Source: an uncultured Collinsella sp. (lineage in GTDB: Bacteria; Actinomycetota; Coriobacteriia; Coriobacteriales; Coriobacteriaceae). Taken from it: DNA of 64,000 nucleotides. A model generated the notes under the pieces. The model saw nothing but the letters and a program-made list of their open reading frames with translations. It had not been told where the DNA came from and searched no databases. The translations under genes were made by a program, and so were the position numbers. Positions 33,404 to 41,584 of this stretch are shown piece after piece (the stretch's first letter is position 1; each line of letters opens with the position of its first letter). The stretch spans positions 1 to 64,000 of the forward strand of contig URKH01000001.1 of the NCBI GenBank assembly GCA_900548255.1. Direction: 5' to 3'.

Positions 33404-36121
33404 TCAGTTGTTTTTGCCACCATCGAGCAATGCCTCAAAATCATTCGCCGGCATGGGGCGGTAGTAGAGGAAGCCCTGAGCGTAGCGGGCGCCCATGTGG
33501 CGTAGTATGTTTGCCTGCTCATTTGTCTCGACGCCTTCGACCACGACGGGCAGATGGAGCGACTGCGCCATCTCGAGCATCGATGACACGATCTGCGCGC
33601 TGCGGCCTTGATCGCGGTCGGTGGGCACAAAGGTGCGGTCGAGCTTGATGACGTCGACGTTGACGTTCTTGAGCATCGCGAGCGTGGACTGGCCGGTGCC
33701 AAAATCGTCCATATAGGTCGAGAAGCCGCGGGTGTGCAGGTCGGCTGTCAGTTTGTCCACGGCCTCGGACTCCCCCGTATAAGCCGTCTCGGTGATCTCG
33801 ATACGCATGAGCTCGGGCGGTAGGTTGTATTGGGCGGCGAGCGCCCCCATATGTTCGGCAACGTCGCAGGCAAGGATATCCACGCGCGACACATTAAGCG
33901 AGACCGGAACCACGCGAAGTCCTCGATCGATGCGCCCGCGCAGCCACGAGGCGACACCCTGCCAAATGTACTTGTCGAGTGTCACCACAAAGCCGCTTTC
34001 CTCGAGTGCGGGGATAAACGTTGCGGGCGAAATGAGAGAGCCGTCCTTGTCAATCCAGCGGGTGAGTGCTTCGGCGCCAATGATCTCGCCGGTTTCCATA
34101 TCAACCTGGGGCTGCAGGTAGTAGGTGATGCGGTCGTTTGAGAGCGCATACTGGAACTCGGTGAGGGTGCGGTGAAACGCCACCTCGCGCTTGTATTCCT
34201 CGGGGCGAAAGACGGCGATGCGATCCTTAAAATCGTTTTTGGCGCGCCGATTGGTAAACATGGCCTTGGCCTGCGCGTCGATGGTGATTTCCTCGTTGGG
34301 GTCGATGGGGCAAACGCCCATGGACGGCCAGAAACCCACGCCGTCATCATGCTTGGCCACGGCGGCGCGAACGCGGTTATAGATTTGATGGACGGTGTTG
34401 TGCTCAAAGGGGATGAGAATGCAAAAGTCGTCTTGGCCCCAGTATCCTGCGACGCCCATCTCGGCATTCTCGATGTCTTTGAGGACCGTGCCCACATCGG
34501 CGAGCACGCGGTCGCCCTCGGCCTGTCCGTGCCATTCGTTGAACAGTCGCATATGACCCATGTCGACGGTGGCGATACACCAAGCGGCGTCGCGCCTTGT
34601 CTTAAGAAATGCGTTGGCACGCCGCATAAACTCGCTGGGTCGATAGAGGCCCGTGAGCGTATCGATGCGTTCGGCGACGGCGCTTTTACGCTCAATCTCG
34701 GGTATGGGGAGGCTGTCGTTGGGTGCAAGCCCGCCGGCGGCGCGAAGACGACGGTCGAGTTCGCCTAAAACAGCGGTCGCTTGATTGATTAAGCGCTCGT
34801 AAAAGGCCGGGACGACAAGACAGACGGGGGTAATGGTGTCGTTCGCGATTCGAACAGGAGCGAAAACGGCCTCTTTAAGATGATGGGTCAGTTGCTCGAA
34901 TGCCTCGTGGTCCAGATCGTTGCTGAGCACGACGAACTGGGCGTTTCGCGAGCGGAAGACGCGACTTCTGCCGCGGGTGATCGATAGCATGCGGCCTGCG
35001 TATTCGGCGAGCATGTTGTCGACAGCCTCGGCCCCGTAGAGCTCGTTGAACTTTGCCGTGCCACAAACGCGGACCGCTATAAGCCCCGTCTCGCAACGGT
35101 CGCGACGGCAGGCATCGATAGCGTTGATCAGCATACGCTGCGTTCCGAGGCCCGTGGCGGCGTCGACGGTCTCGGCGAGTGAGTGGTTAACAAGTTCGCC
35201 GACATAGAGCGAGGGGGTATTTCCGTCGCCGTCGATGCGAAACCCGCGAGCGCGGCAGAGGACGTAGTCGCCCGCGGCATTGCGCATGCGGTACTGCATG
35301 ACGCGGCGGTGTTTGGAGCCATTATAGATTTGGTCGATGTCGTTGATGTAGGCCTCAAGGTCATCGGGGTGGACGCGCGTTTTCCAGTAATCGTGGCAGT
35401 TGTCTACATGCTCAGAAGGAAGACCGAGATCGCGCAGGGCGCCTTGTGACCATAGGGTGCGATGTTTGTCCAAGTTCTCGATAAAGCAATAACGGCCTTC
35501 GTTGAGCATCGAAAAGGCGTCAAAAACGCGATCGCTTATTTCGAAGTCGTCGGTGTGGACTTGCGCGATATTGCGTCGATCAAGATGCATGGCATGGCGT
35601 AGCTTGTAGTCGTACATGCGATGGTCGGCATCGAGTGTCATGCGATTGGAGGCTTCACCCAGGGCGGGGTCGGCGTGCGACACTCCGTAGCTAAACGAGT
35701 GAGGCATCTCGGAATCGTTGTTTTTGAGTAGGACCGTTCGGCAGTGTTCCAGGCGCTCGGCGAGGTCGTCCTCGGTCGCAATCGTAGACAGGATGGCAAA
35801 CTCGTCGCCGCCTATGCGAAACGCCGCCTCGTCCACTTTCATATACAGCTTGAGATAGAGACTTACCTGCAAGATATAGCGGTTGCCCTCGTCATGCCCA
35901 AAGACGTCGTTGCAGTGCTTAAGGTTATCGATGTCGATAAATGCCATGGTCACGGGCAGTTCCTGCTCCCAGATTTCCTCTAGGGAATGGGCAAAGCCGC
36001 CGCGGTTGCCAAGTCCGGTGAGCTGGTCGGTAAAGGCCGTCCTAATCAGATCATCCTGACGCTCGAGAAGGTCACGGACGGTCTTTTCGAGCGTTTCGGT
36101 GTAATTGCTGGCGGTGTCCAT
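33404..36121 (-). CDS. GGDEF-PAS-GGDEF-GGDEF-EAL protein, cyclic-di-GMP cyclase/phosphodiesterase
   Basis: A 905-residue soluble protein. The first GGDEF domain has an intact RIGGDEF near residue 110. A PAS domain and two degenerate GGDEF-like domains (RSRNAQF; YWGQDDF) follow. The C-terminal EAL domain, roughly residues 650-900, retains the metal and catalytic residues: GAEALTRW, SLNVSRVD, RIEITE, YMDDFGTG, DVIKLDR, VEGVET and the glutamine in QGFLYYRPM. It may both make and break cyclic-di-GMP, with the phosphodiesterase end the best supported. The start at MDTASNY has only a weak ribosome site; a 56-codon extension looks non-coding. Confidence 0.85.
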   Translation of the reverse strand: MDTASNYTETLEKTVRDLLERQDDLIRTAFTDQLTGLGNRGGFAHSLEEIWEQELPVTMAFIDIDNLKHCNDVFGHDEGNRYILQVSLYLKLYMKVDEAAFRIGGDEFAILSTIATEDDLAERLEHCRTVLLKNNDSEMPHSFSYGVSHADPALGEASNRMTLDADHRMYDYKLRHAMHLDRRNIAQVHTDDFEISDRVFDAFSMLNEGRYCFIENLDKHRTLWSQGALRDLGLPSEHVDNCHDYWKTRVHPDDLEAYINDIDQIYNGSKHRRVMQYRMRNAAGDYVLCRARGFRIDGDGNTPSLYVGELVNHSLAETVDAATGLGTQRMLINAIDACRRDRCETGLIAVRVCGTAKFNELYGAEAVDNMLAEYAGRMLSITRGRSRVFRSRNAQFVVLSNDLDHEAFEQLTHHLKEAVFAPVRIANDTITPVCLVVPAFYERLINQATAVLGELDRRLRAAGGLAPNDSLPIPEIERKSAVAERIDTLTGLYRPSEFMRRANAFLKTRRDAAWCIATVDMGHMRLFNEWHGQAEGDRVLADVGTVLKDIENAEMGVAGYWGQDDFCILIPFEHNTVHQIYNRVRAAVAKHDDGVGFWPSMGVCPIDPNEEITIDAQAKAMFTNRRAKNDFKDRIAVFRPEEYKREVAFHRTLTEFQYALSNDRITYYLQPQVDMETGEIIGAEALTRWIDKDGSLISPATFIPALEESGFVVTLDKYIWQGVASWLRGRIDRGLRVVPVSLNVSRVDILACDVAEHMGALAAQYNLPPELMRIEITETAYTGESEAVDKLTADLHTRGFSTYMDDFGTGQSTLAMLKNVNVDVIKLDRTFVPTDRDQGRSAQIVSSMLEMAQSLHLPVVVEGVETNEQANILRHMGARYAQGFLYYRPMPANDFEALLDGGKNN

Positions 36122-36440
36122 GTTGTAAGCGGCTTTCTGAGGTCGGGGCGGATGGCGTCGGGCGAGCTCGTAGTGTACACGCGTCGTTGCTCGGCGCCTT
36201 GCGTGTATCCAGGCCCCCGCCTTGCTGCGTTGTTGAGTTACTTTGCCGGCTAATGTTCGCTGTTGATAACAGCTGAGTAGTATAGACAACAGTGCACAAT
36301 TATATATGGGCGCACATGCTGTGGGCGGCTATTATTCGCCAAACGGCAACGCCTGGGTGCGCATGAAAAATGCGACTGAGTCGATATATGTTGACGGGTA
36401 TACTTGTCCCGTTTTAAAACGCAGGAACGGAGATGGTCAC
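36122..36440. other. Divergent promoter region, no gene seen
   Basis: This 319-base gap separates the divergent GGDEF-EAL and patatin genes. It holds a short perfect inverted repeat CTGTT-GAT-AACAG (36259-36271), TATA-rich sequence around 36299-36307, and a TATACT -10 candidate at 36399-36404 about 36 bases before the patatin start. The in-frame extension of the patatin gene into it has no ribosome site. No convincing small gene was found. Confidence 0.5.
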
Positions 36441-37310
36441 ATGGCACAGCCGGATACGACGCGCACGGTGGGGCTTGCGCTCGAGGGAGGCGGCTACCGC
36501 GGTATGTATACGGCGGGCGTGCTCGACGTTTGGATGGAGCGCGGTTTGACCTGCGACCATATGGTGGGTGTCTCGGCGGGCGCGGCGTTTGGCTACAACT
36601 TTAAATCGCGCCAGATCGGCCGTGCCATTCGTTACAACAAGGCCTATTGCGCCGACAAGCGCTATGCGAGCGTGACCAGCTGGCTGCGAACCGGCGATAT
36701 GTTCAATGCCGATTTTGCCTATCACGAGGTGCCTATCGAGCGCGATCCCATCGACTTGGAGGCGTATCGCGCCTGCCCCATGCGATTTACGTGCGTGTGT
36801 ACCGATATCGAGACGGGCAAGGCCGTCTACCACGATCTACCGTATGGCGACGAGCGCGATATCGAGTGGATCCGGGCGTCGTCTGCCATTCCTGTGGCGA
36901 CGCGTCCCGTTGCTATTGACGGGCATAAGTATCTGGATGGTGGCGTGGCTGATTCTATTCCCAGCGCATGGCTGTTTGCGCAGGGGTATGACCGCAATAT
37001 CGTGGTACTCACGCAGCCGGCGGGCTTTGTGAAGCAGCCCAACAGCGTGATGCCCATGCTGCGGCGCGTGTTCCGTCACTATCCGGAGTTTGTTGCAGCG
37101 CTTGAGCATCGGCATGAGGTCTACAATGCCACGCTCGATGACCTGGCACGTCGAGAGGCTGCCGGGGAAATCTTTGTGGTGCGGCCGAGCGAATCGGTGA
37201 AGGTGCCGTCGCTGTGCCGCGAACCGGATGAGCTCGAGCGCATCTACCAGGTCGGCCGCCACGATGCAGAGGCGACTTTGCCGGCGTTGGAAGCGTATCT
37301 GGCGGGGTAA
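36441..37310 (+). CDS. Patatin-like phospholipase
   Basis: A 289-residue patatin-fold serine hydrolase. It has the oxyanion glycine loop LEGGGYRGMYTAGVLDV near residue 12, the nucleophile elbow GVSAGA near residue 43 and the catalytic-dyad aspartate in DGGVADSIP near residue 165. It resembles bacterial YjjU/RssA-like acyl hydrolases that act on lysophospholipids or acyl esters. No signal peptide, so it is probably cytoplasmic. GGAG precedes the ATG. It is followed by a strong terminator. Confidence 0.88.
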   Translation: MAQPDTTRTVGLALEGGGYRGMYTAGVLDVWMERGLTCDHMVGVSAGAAFGYNFKSRQIGRAIRYNKAYCADKRYASVTSWLRTGDMFNADFAYHEVPIERDPIDLEAYRACPMRFTCVCTDIETGKAVYHDLPYGDERDIEWIRASSAIPVATRPVAIDGHKYLDGGVADSIPSAWLFAQGYDRNIVVLTQPAGFVKQPNSVMPMLRRVFRHYPEFVAALEHRHEVYNATLDDLARREAAGEIFVVRPSESVKVPSLCREPDELERIYQVGRHDAEATLPALEAYLAG

Positions 37311-37321
37311 GGGTCGCATAC

Positions 37322-37367
37322 GGAAAGCGCATCCCGGAATGGAGGCCCAAACTGGGATGCGCTTTCC
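37322..37367. terminator. Strong hairpin between patatin and thiE
   Basis: GGAAAGCGCATCCC pairs perfectly with GGGATGCGCTTTCC around an 18-base loop. It lies between convergent genes and can block both; there is no long T-run. Confidence 0.7.
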
Positions 37368-37411
37368 ATTGCTGAAGATATGAGGCTGCGAATCAGCTGT
37401 TCGGCCTATGC

Positions 37412-38107
37412 CTATGCCTGCTGCCAGGTGTCGACAAGCTCCTTGGCTGCGGCATGGGGGTCGTCGGCGCTGCAGACGGCGCTTACCACAAAGAAGCCGT
37501 CGACGCCGGTGGCCTTAAGCTGCGGCAAGTCGGCCGTCTTAACGCCGCCGCCCACCACGATGGGCACGGGGCTTGCCGCGTGGAGTGCGGCAAGGTCCTC
37601 AAAGCTCTTGGTGATGATGGAGCCATCGGCTGCGCGTCCGCAGTCGCGCTTGGTCTCGGTCTCGTGGAGCGGGCCGATGCCCAGGTAGTCGACCAGACTC
37701 ATGTCGGCGGTCTTGACGTACTCGAGCATTTCCTCGCAACGGGCCGAAAGGCCCACGATGGCGTCGGGGCCCAGCAGCTTGCGACAGACCTCGACGGGAA
37801 TATCGCTCTGGCCCACGTGCACGCCGTCGACCGCAATGCCCTGCTCGCGTGCGGCGAGTACGCAGTCAAGGCGGTCATCGATCAGCAAGGCGACCTGACC
37901 GGTCTTGCCGGCCTGTGCGATTGCCTGCGCGGCGTCGCCGGTCAGCGCAATGATCTCGCGGGCGCTTGCCACCTTGGAGCGCACCTGAATGCAGGTAAAG
38001 CCGGCGTCGAGCGCCTGGGCCACCACATCGCCCACGGGGCGTCCGAGGGTGTTTTCGGGGCCGAGCACCAGATAGGCCGAGATATCAAGGTTGTCGCGGA
38101 TGCTCAT
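37412..38107 (-). CDS. thiE: Thiamine-phosphate synthase
   Basis: A 231-residue TIM-barrel enzyme that joins HMP-pyrophosphate and thiazole phosphate to thiamine phosphate. Diagnostic parts are the CIQVRSK strand near residue 40, LLIDDRLDCVLAA, the DGVHVGQSD pyrophosphate loop near residue 94, DYLGIGPLHETETKRDC and VVGGGVKTADL. Its ATG overlaps the stop of the thiamine-binding gene. As third gene of the thiM operon it falls under the TPP riboswitch. Confidence 0.93.
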   Translation of the reverse strand: MSIRDNLDISAYLVLGPENTLGRPVGDVVAQALDAGFTCIQVRSKVASAREIIALTGDAAQAIAQAGKTGQVALLIDDRLDCVLAAREQGIAVDGVHVGQSDIPVEVCRKLLGPDAIVGLSARCEEMLEYVKTADMSLVDYLGIGPLHETETKRDCGRAADGSIITKSFEDLAALHAASPVPIVVGGGVKTADLPQLKATGVDGFFVVSAVCSADDPHAAAKELVDTWQQA

Positions 38108-38445
38108 CGTGCTTCCTCCTGCTTTTTGATCTGCGCTTCCATGCGCTTGAGTTTGCCGGTCATGGTGTCGGTAAATCCAGGTCGAATATCGGCTTTGAGC
38201 ACGACTTCGGTTCGGATGCCCTTGTTCGCTAACACAAAGGTCGCGTCGCGCACGACCTGCATGACCTCGTCCCAGTCGCCCTCGATCTCGGTGAACATCG
38301 AGGTGGTGCGGTTGGGAAGGCCGCTCTCGCGAATGACGCGCACGACCTCGGCGACCTCGGCGGACAGTTCATCGCCGGTGCCGCACGGGGCGATGGCCAC
38401 AGCGACGAGCGTGTTCATGCCGGCATTGGTTGCGGGCTCGGACAT
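38104..38445 (-). CDS. Thiamine-binding domain protein (MTH1187/DUF77 family)
   Basis: The 113-residue ferredoxin-fold protein matches the MTH1187/YkoF-like family that binds thiamine or its pyrimidine part: VAVAIAPCGTGDELSAEVAEVVRVI near residue 14, MFTEIEGDWDEVMQVV and VLKADIRPGF. It sits between thiM and thiE, overlaps thiE by four bases and starts three bases after... the thiM end, so all three are translated from one mRNA. A role in thiamine salvage or sensing is likely by context. Confidence 0.82.
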   Translation of the reverse strand: MSEPATNAGMNTLVAVAIAPCGTGDELSAEVAEVVRVIRESGLPNRTTSMFTEIEGDWDEVMQVVRDATFVLANKGIRTEVVLKADIRPGFTDTMTGKLKRMEAQIKKQEEAR

Positions 38446-38448
38446 GGC

Positions 38449-39288
38449 TTATGCCTCCTCGAGCTCGAGTTGGTTATCGGCGATGTCTTGGGCGGTTGCG
38501 CGGTAGAGCTCGTCGATAAAGGCGACCTTAAAGCTTGCCGGGGCATCGGCGACGGCGGCGGCACGCGTGCCGGCGACGTTGTAGACGGCGGTACCGCAGA
38601 CGGCTGCCGTAAACGGATCGGCAGCGCAGGCGTACACGGCCAGCACGCCGCCCTGCGAGCAACCGCAGCCGGTAATCTTGGACATGAGCGGGCTGCCGCC
38701 GTGGGATTTGGCCACGGTCGTGCCGTCGGTAATCAGGTCGACTTCGCCCGAGACCACAACGGCGCCGCCGGTGTAGCGAGCGAGCGCCACGGCGGCATCG
38801 CGGGCGGCGTCGACCGTGTCGGTGGTATCGACACCACGTACGCGGCTCAGATCGGCCGACTCACCCTCAAGACCCCACAGGCCGGAGAGTGCGATGATCT
38901 CGGAGGCGTTGCCGCGTACGATGGCGGGCTTGTACTGCTTGAGCTCGTTTACCAGCTGGGTGCGCAGGCTACCGATGCCCAGACCCACCGGATCGAGCAC
39001 CCAGGGCTTGCCGGCGTCGTGTGCCGCCTTGGCCGCGCGGGGAATCGTCTGCTCGTAGATGGGGAAGAGCGTGCCCATGTTGAGATAGATGGCGGCGCCG
39101 CCGGCAACGAGCGCCTCGCCCTCGTCGGGCAGATAGACCATGGCGGCCGAACCGCCCACGGCGAGCTGCGCGTTGGCGACAAAGTCGATCGTCACCGTGT
39201 TGGTGATGGAGCCGGCCATCGGATTGGTGGCTCGAATCTCCTCTACGGCCTTGACCATATGTTGCTTAAGCTGTTCCGAATCAATCAC
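38449..39288 (-). CDS. thiM: Hydroxyethylthiazole kinase
   Basis: The 279-residue ribokinase-fold enzyme phosphorylates 4-methyl-5-hydroxyethylthiazole for thiamine salvage. Marks are GSITNTVTIDFVANAQLAVGGSAAM near residue 25, DPVGLGIGSLRT, IVRGNASEIIAL and the ATP/anion-hole GCGCSQGG near residue 210. The start is GTG, because AAGGAGG lies eight bases before it and no suitable ATG exists. It heads an operon with the thiamine-binding protein and thiE, and a TPP riboswitch with terminator precedes it. No thiD or thiC is present locally. Confidence 0.9.
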   Translation of the reverse strand: MIDSEQLKQHMVKAVEEIRATNPMAGSITNTVTIDFVANAQLAVGGSAAMVYLPDEGEALVAGGAAIYLNMGTLFPIYEQTIPRAAKAAHDAGKPWVLDPVGLGIGSLRTQLVNELKQYKPAIVRGNASEIIALSGLWGLEGESADLSRVRGVDTTDTVDAARDAAVALARYTGGAVVVSGEVDLITDGTTVAKSHGGSPLMSKITGCGCSQGGVLAVYACAADPFTAAVCGTAVYNVAGTRAAAVADAPASFKVAFIDELYRATAQDIADNQLELEEA

Positions 39289-39310
39289 TGCACATGCCTC
39301 CTTGGCATAG

Positions 39311-39341
39311 AAAAGGGGCGCTGTGCATAGACAGCGCCCCT
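39311..39341 (-). terminator. Riboswitch-controlled terminator before thiM
   Basis: On the minus strand AGGGGCGCTG pairs with CAGCGCCCCT and is followed by TTTTC. It lies between the TPP aptamer and the thiM ribosome site, so ligand binding would favour this hairpin and stop transcription. Confidence 0.85.
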
Positions 39342-39350
39342 GTAAAGGCG

Positions 39351-39445
39351 GCATGCTCCCTACGCCAGCATTAACTGACAGGTTCAAAGGATTGGGCCCT
39401 ATGCCCTCTCAGCCTTGTGGTTTGCACCGCCGGCACTCCCGCATC
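39351..39445 (-). promoter_or_regulatory. TPP riboswitch aptamer (THI element)
   Basis: Read on the minus strand, the conserved blocks occur in order: GGGAGTGCC, the pyrimidine-sensing GGCTGAGAGGG, GAACCTG and the diphosphate-sensing AATGCTGGCGTAGGGAGC. A closing P1 helix can form from GATGC and GCATG. The downstream genes are thiamine genes. This is a transcriptional OFF switch when joined to the following terminator. Confidence 0.95.
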
Positions 39446-39471
39446 GAATCTGTTGTTCCCTATACTAGCGC

Positions 39472-39573
39472 ACCTGCCAATATGGGACAGGTTTATTTTG
39501 GCAGGTGGCAACAGGGGCGCTGCATTTTCCCAGATAAAACCTGCCAAGATAAACCTGTCCCTTATTGGCAGGT
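39472..39573. repeat. Head-to-head pair of REP-like palindromes (GGGACAGG core)
   Basis: Two 35-base palindromic units (39472-39506 and 39539-39573) each have arms ACCTGCCAA and TTGGCAGGT. The second is the reverse complement of the first with two differences, so together they form a BIME-like inverted pair. They lie between the divergent TPP-riboswitch operon and the HAD gene, where both promoters must be. Confidence 0.75.
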
Positions 39574-39576
39574 CGT

Positions 39577-39582
39577 TACAAT
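39577..39582 (+). promoter_or_regulatory. Putative -10 box (TACAAT) of the HAD gene
   Basis: TACAAT starts four bases after the second REP-like unit and about 30 bases before the HAD start codon. Its -35 region would fall inside the palindrome. Confidence 0.4.
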
Positions 39583-39613
39583 AGACGGGATAAAGAATGA
39601 CCGAGGGGACCTT

Positions 39614-40522
39614 ATGATCAAACTTGTGCTGACCGATATGGACGATACGCTGATTCCTGCTGGACACGATGTCGCCGGCGACTGCGCCATCGAGGGCATT
39701 CATGCCATGCAGGCGGCGGGCCTGCATTTTGGCCCGGTTTCGGGTCGCCAGCCGTCCGCGATGAGCTGGATGTTCCGCAATCGCTCCGAGTGCTTCTCGA
39801 CCGGTGCGTTTTGCAACGGCCAGGTGATGTTTGTCGATGGCGAGGCGGTTGCCTCGCGCGCAACTGATAACGATGCCCTTATGCGCCTGGCCGACTACCT
39901 GGAGCAAGAGACCGACGATACCTATTTGAAGGTCTACCGTCTGGGTGATGACTTTTGGGACAACGACGCCTATTGCGTGACAAGCGATCCCGAGCGTGCG
40001 CGTCGCGCCATGGAGTCAGGCGGCAACGCGTGGCTCAAGGGCGAAGAGGCTCCCTGTCGCCCTGTCGTTGACGATGCCCCGGTATACAAGGCGAATATCT
40101 GGAGTGCCCGTTCGCGCGAGGAGCTCGCCGAGCTGCGCGAGCGTGTTGCCGCCGAGGTGCCGGAGCTCTCGCTCGTGTTTCCCAACAACCGCGTGCGCCT
40201 GTTCGACGTTCTTCCGACCGGCTGGGACAAGGGCTGTGCTGCGCTGGAGCTGGCGCGCGCTTTGGGCCTGACGCCCGACGAGGTGGCCGTATTCGGCGAT
40301 TCCGATAACGATTTGCCCATGATCGATGCCGTTCCCAATTCCGTTGCAGTCGCCAATGCCAACGAGGCCGTCACGGCTGCCGCGCGCTGGCATATCGGCG
40401 CTGCGGCAGATGATGCGGTTGCCGGGGCTCTGCATCAGATTGCCGCCTGCGCCGCGACGGGGGAGATGCCGTCGTTTATGCGTCAGATGGACGCGACGGG
40501 TTTCGACGTCACGAACGTCTAG
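39614..40522 (+). CDS. Cof-type HAD superfamily sugar-phosphate/nucleotide phosphatase
   Basis: A 302-residue HAD hydrolase. Motif I is LTDMDDTLIP near residue 6 with both aspartates, motif II serine is in GPVSGRQ, motif III lysine is probably in TGWDKGCA, and motif IV is VFGDSDNDLPM near residue 235. The C2b cap places it in the Cof group, which dephosphorylates sugar phosphates, FMN or PLP. The start follows GAGGGGAC. A LysR gene follows after ten bases and may share the transcript. Confidence 0.88.
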   Translation: MIKLVLTDMDDTLIPAGHDVAGDCAIEGIHAMQAAGLHFGPVSGRQPSAMSWMFRNRSECFSTGAFCNGQVMFVDGEAVASRATDNDALMRLADYLEQETDDTYLKVYRLGDDFWDNDAYCVTSDPERARRAMESGGNAWLKGEEAPCRPVVDDAPVYKANIWSARSREELAELRERVAAEVPELSLVFPNNRVRLFDVLPTGWDKGCAALELARALGLTPDEVAVFGDSDNDLPMIDAVPNSVAVANANEAVTAAARWHIGAAADDAVAGALHQIAACAATGEMPSFMRQMDATGFDVTNV

Positions 40523-40532
40523 GGAGAAAGCC

Positions 40533-41429
40533 ATGAAGCTCCAGCAGCTCAGATATGTCGTCAAAGTTGCCGAATGCGGCAGCATCACCGAGGCCTCGCG
40601 CCGGCTCTTTGTGTCGCAGCCTTCGATTACCGCGTCAATTCGCGATCTCGAAAACGAGATGGGTGTACACATCTTTGAGCGCACCAACAAGGGCGTCATT
40701 GTGTCCGAGGAAGGCGAGACCTTCTTGGGCTACGCGCGCCAGGTGCTCGACCAGGCCGACCTGCTCGAGGGCAAGTACAAAGGCACGTCCGAGCAGGTGC
40801 CGCACTTTAGTGTGAGCTGCCAGCATTATTCCTTTGCCGTTAATGCATTTGTCGATGTGATCCGCGAGTTCGATGCCGCGCGCTACGACTTTACCCTGCG
40901 CGAGGAGCAGACCCACGAGATTATCGAGGACGTCGCGCATATGAAAAGCGAGCTCGGCATCCTGTATCTGTCGGAGCACAATCGCGAGGTCATCGAGCGC
41001 ATGCTGGCGGCCAACGAGCTCGTATTCGAAGGACTCTTCTGCGCTACGCCGCATGTCTTTGTGTGCTCCGACCATCCGCTGGCGGGTCGCTCGAGTGTGA
41101 CGCTCGAGGACTTGGAAGACTACCCGTTCCTGTCCTATGAGCAGGGCAGCTACAACTCGTTTTACTATTCCGAGGAGCTGACCTCGACCTTTGAGCGCCG
41201 CAAGAATATCCGCGTGCGCGACCGTGCGACGCTGTTCAACCTAGCTATGGGCCTTAACGGTTACACGGTGTGTTCGGGCGTGATCAGCCATGAACTTAAC
41301 GGCCCCGGCATTATCTCCATTCCGCTCGATGTAGACGAGTACATGGAGATCGGCATCATCACGCGCAAGAACACGACACTTACGCGCTACGGGCAGGCCT
41401 ATATCGAAGCGATTCGTCAGCACATCTAG
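40533..41429 (+). CDS. LysR family regulator, probable methionine-pathway control
   Basis: A 298-residue LysR protein with the N-terminal helix-turn-helix VVKVAECGSITEASRRLFVSQPSITASIRDLE near residue 9 and an effector domain including FLSYEQGSYNSFYYSEE. It lies directly upstream of a MetE-like enzyme gene. The 155-base gap between them contains a perfect 14-base palindrome, so control of that gene by this regulator is the natural inference. GGGAGAAAG precedes the ATG. Confidence 0.88.
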   Translation: MKLQQLRYVVKVAECGSITEASRRLFVSQPSITASIRDLENEMGVHIFERTNKGVIVSEEGETFLGYARQVLDQADLLEGKYKGTSEQVPHFSVSCQHYSFAVNAFVDVIREFDAARYDFTLREEQTHEIIEDVAHMKSELGILYLSEHNREVIERMLAANELVFEGLFCATPHVFVCSDHPLAGRSSVTLEDLEDYPFLSYEQGSYNSFYYSEELTSTFERRKNIRVRDRATLFNLAMGLNGYTVCSGVISHELNGPGIISIPLDVDEYMEIGIITRKNTTLTRYGQAYIEAIRQHI

Positions 41430-41530
41430 ACTGCTGCGTTCTGCACGGGTCAAATCTCTTTATGGCAGTCCCAACTAATATAGGAAGCATCTATATCAAA
41501 CTGTTATAAACGCATATTTTACGATGTCCA

Positions 41531-41544
41531 TATGAGCGCTCATA
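41531..41544. promoter_or_regulatory. Perfect palindrome TATGAGCGCTCATA
   Basis: A 14-base perfect palindrome lies about 40 bases before the MetE-like start codon. TGAGCGCTCA is comparable with MetR/LysR-type half-sites. An AT-rich region with TATATCAAACTGTTATA precedes it and may include the promoter. Confidence 0.45.
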
Positions 41545-41584
41545 CTCTGTCCCAGTAAAGCAACCAATGCAAAGGGAGATATCT

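Noticed and set aside
36306..36440. 45-codon N-terminal extension of the patatin
   Set aside because: No ribosome site; the TATACT promoter candidate lies inside it and GGAG precedes the internal ATG.
41430..41584. SAM riboswitch before the MetE-like gene
   Set aside because: No S-box core or kink-turn sequence, and no terminator; a LysR-type site explains the region better.
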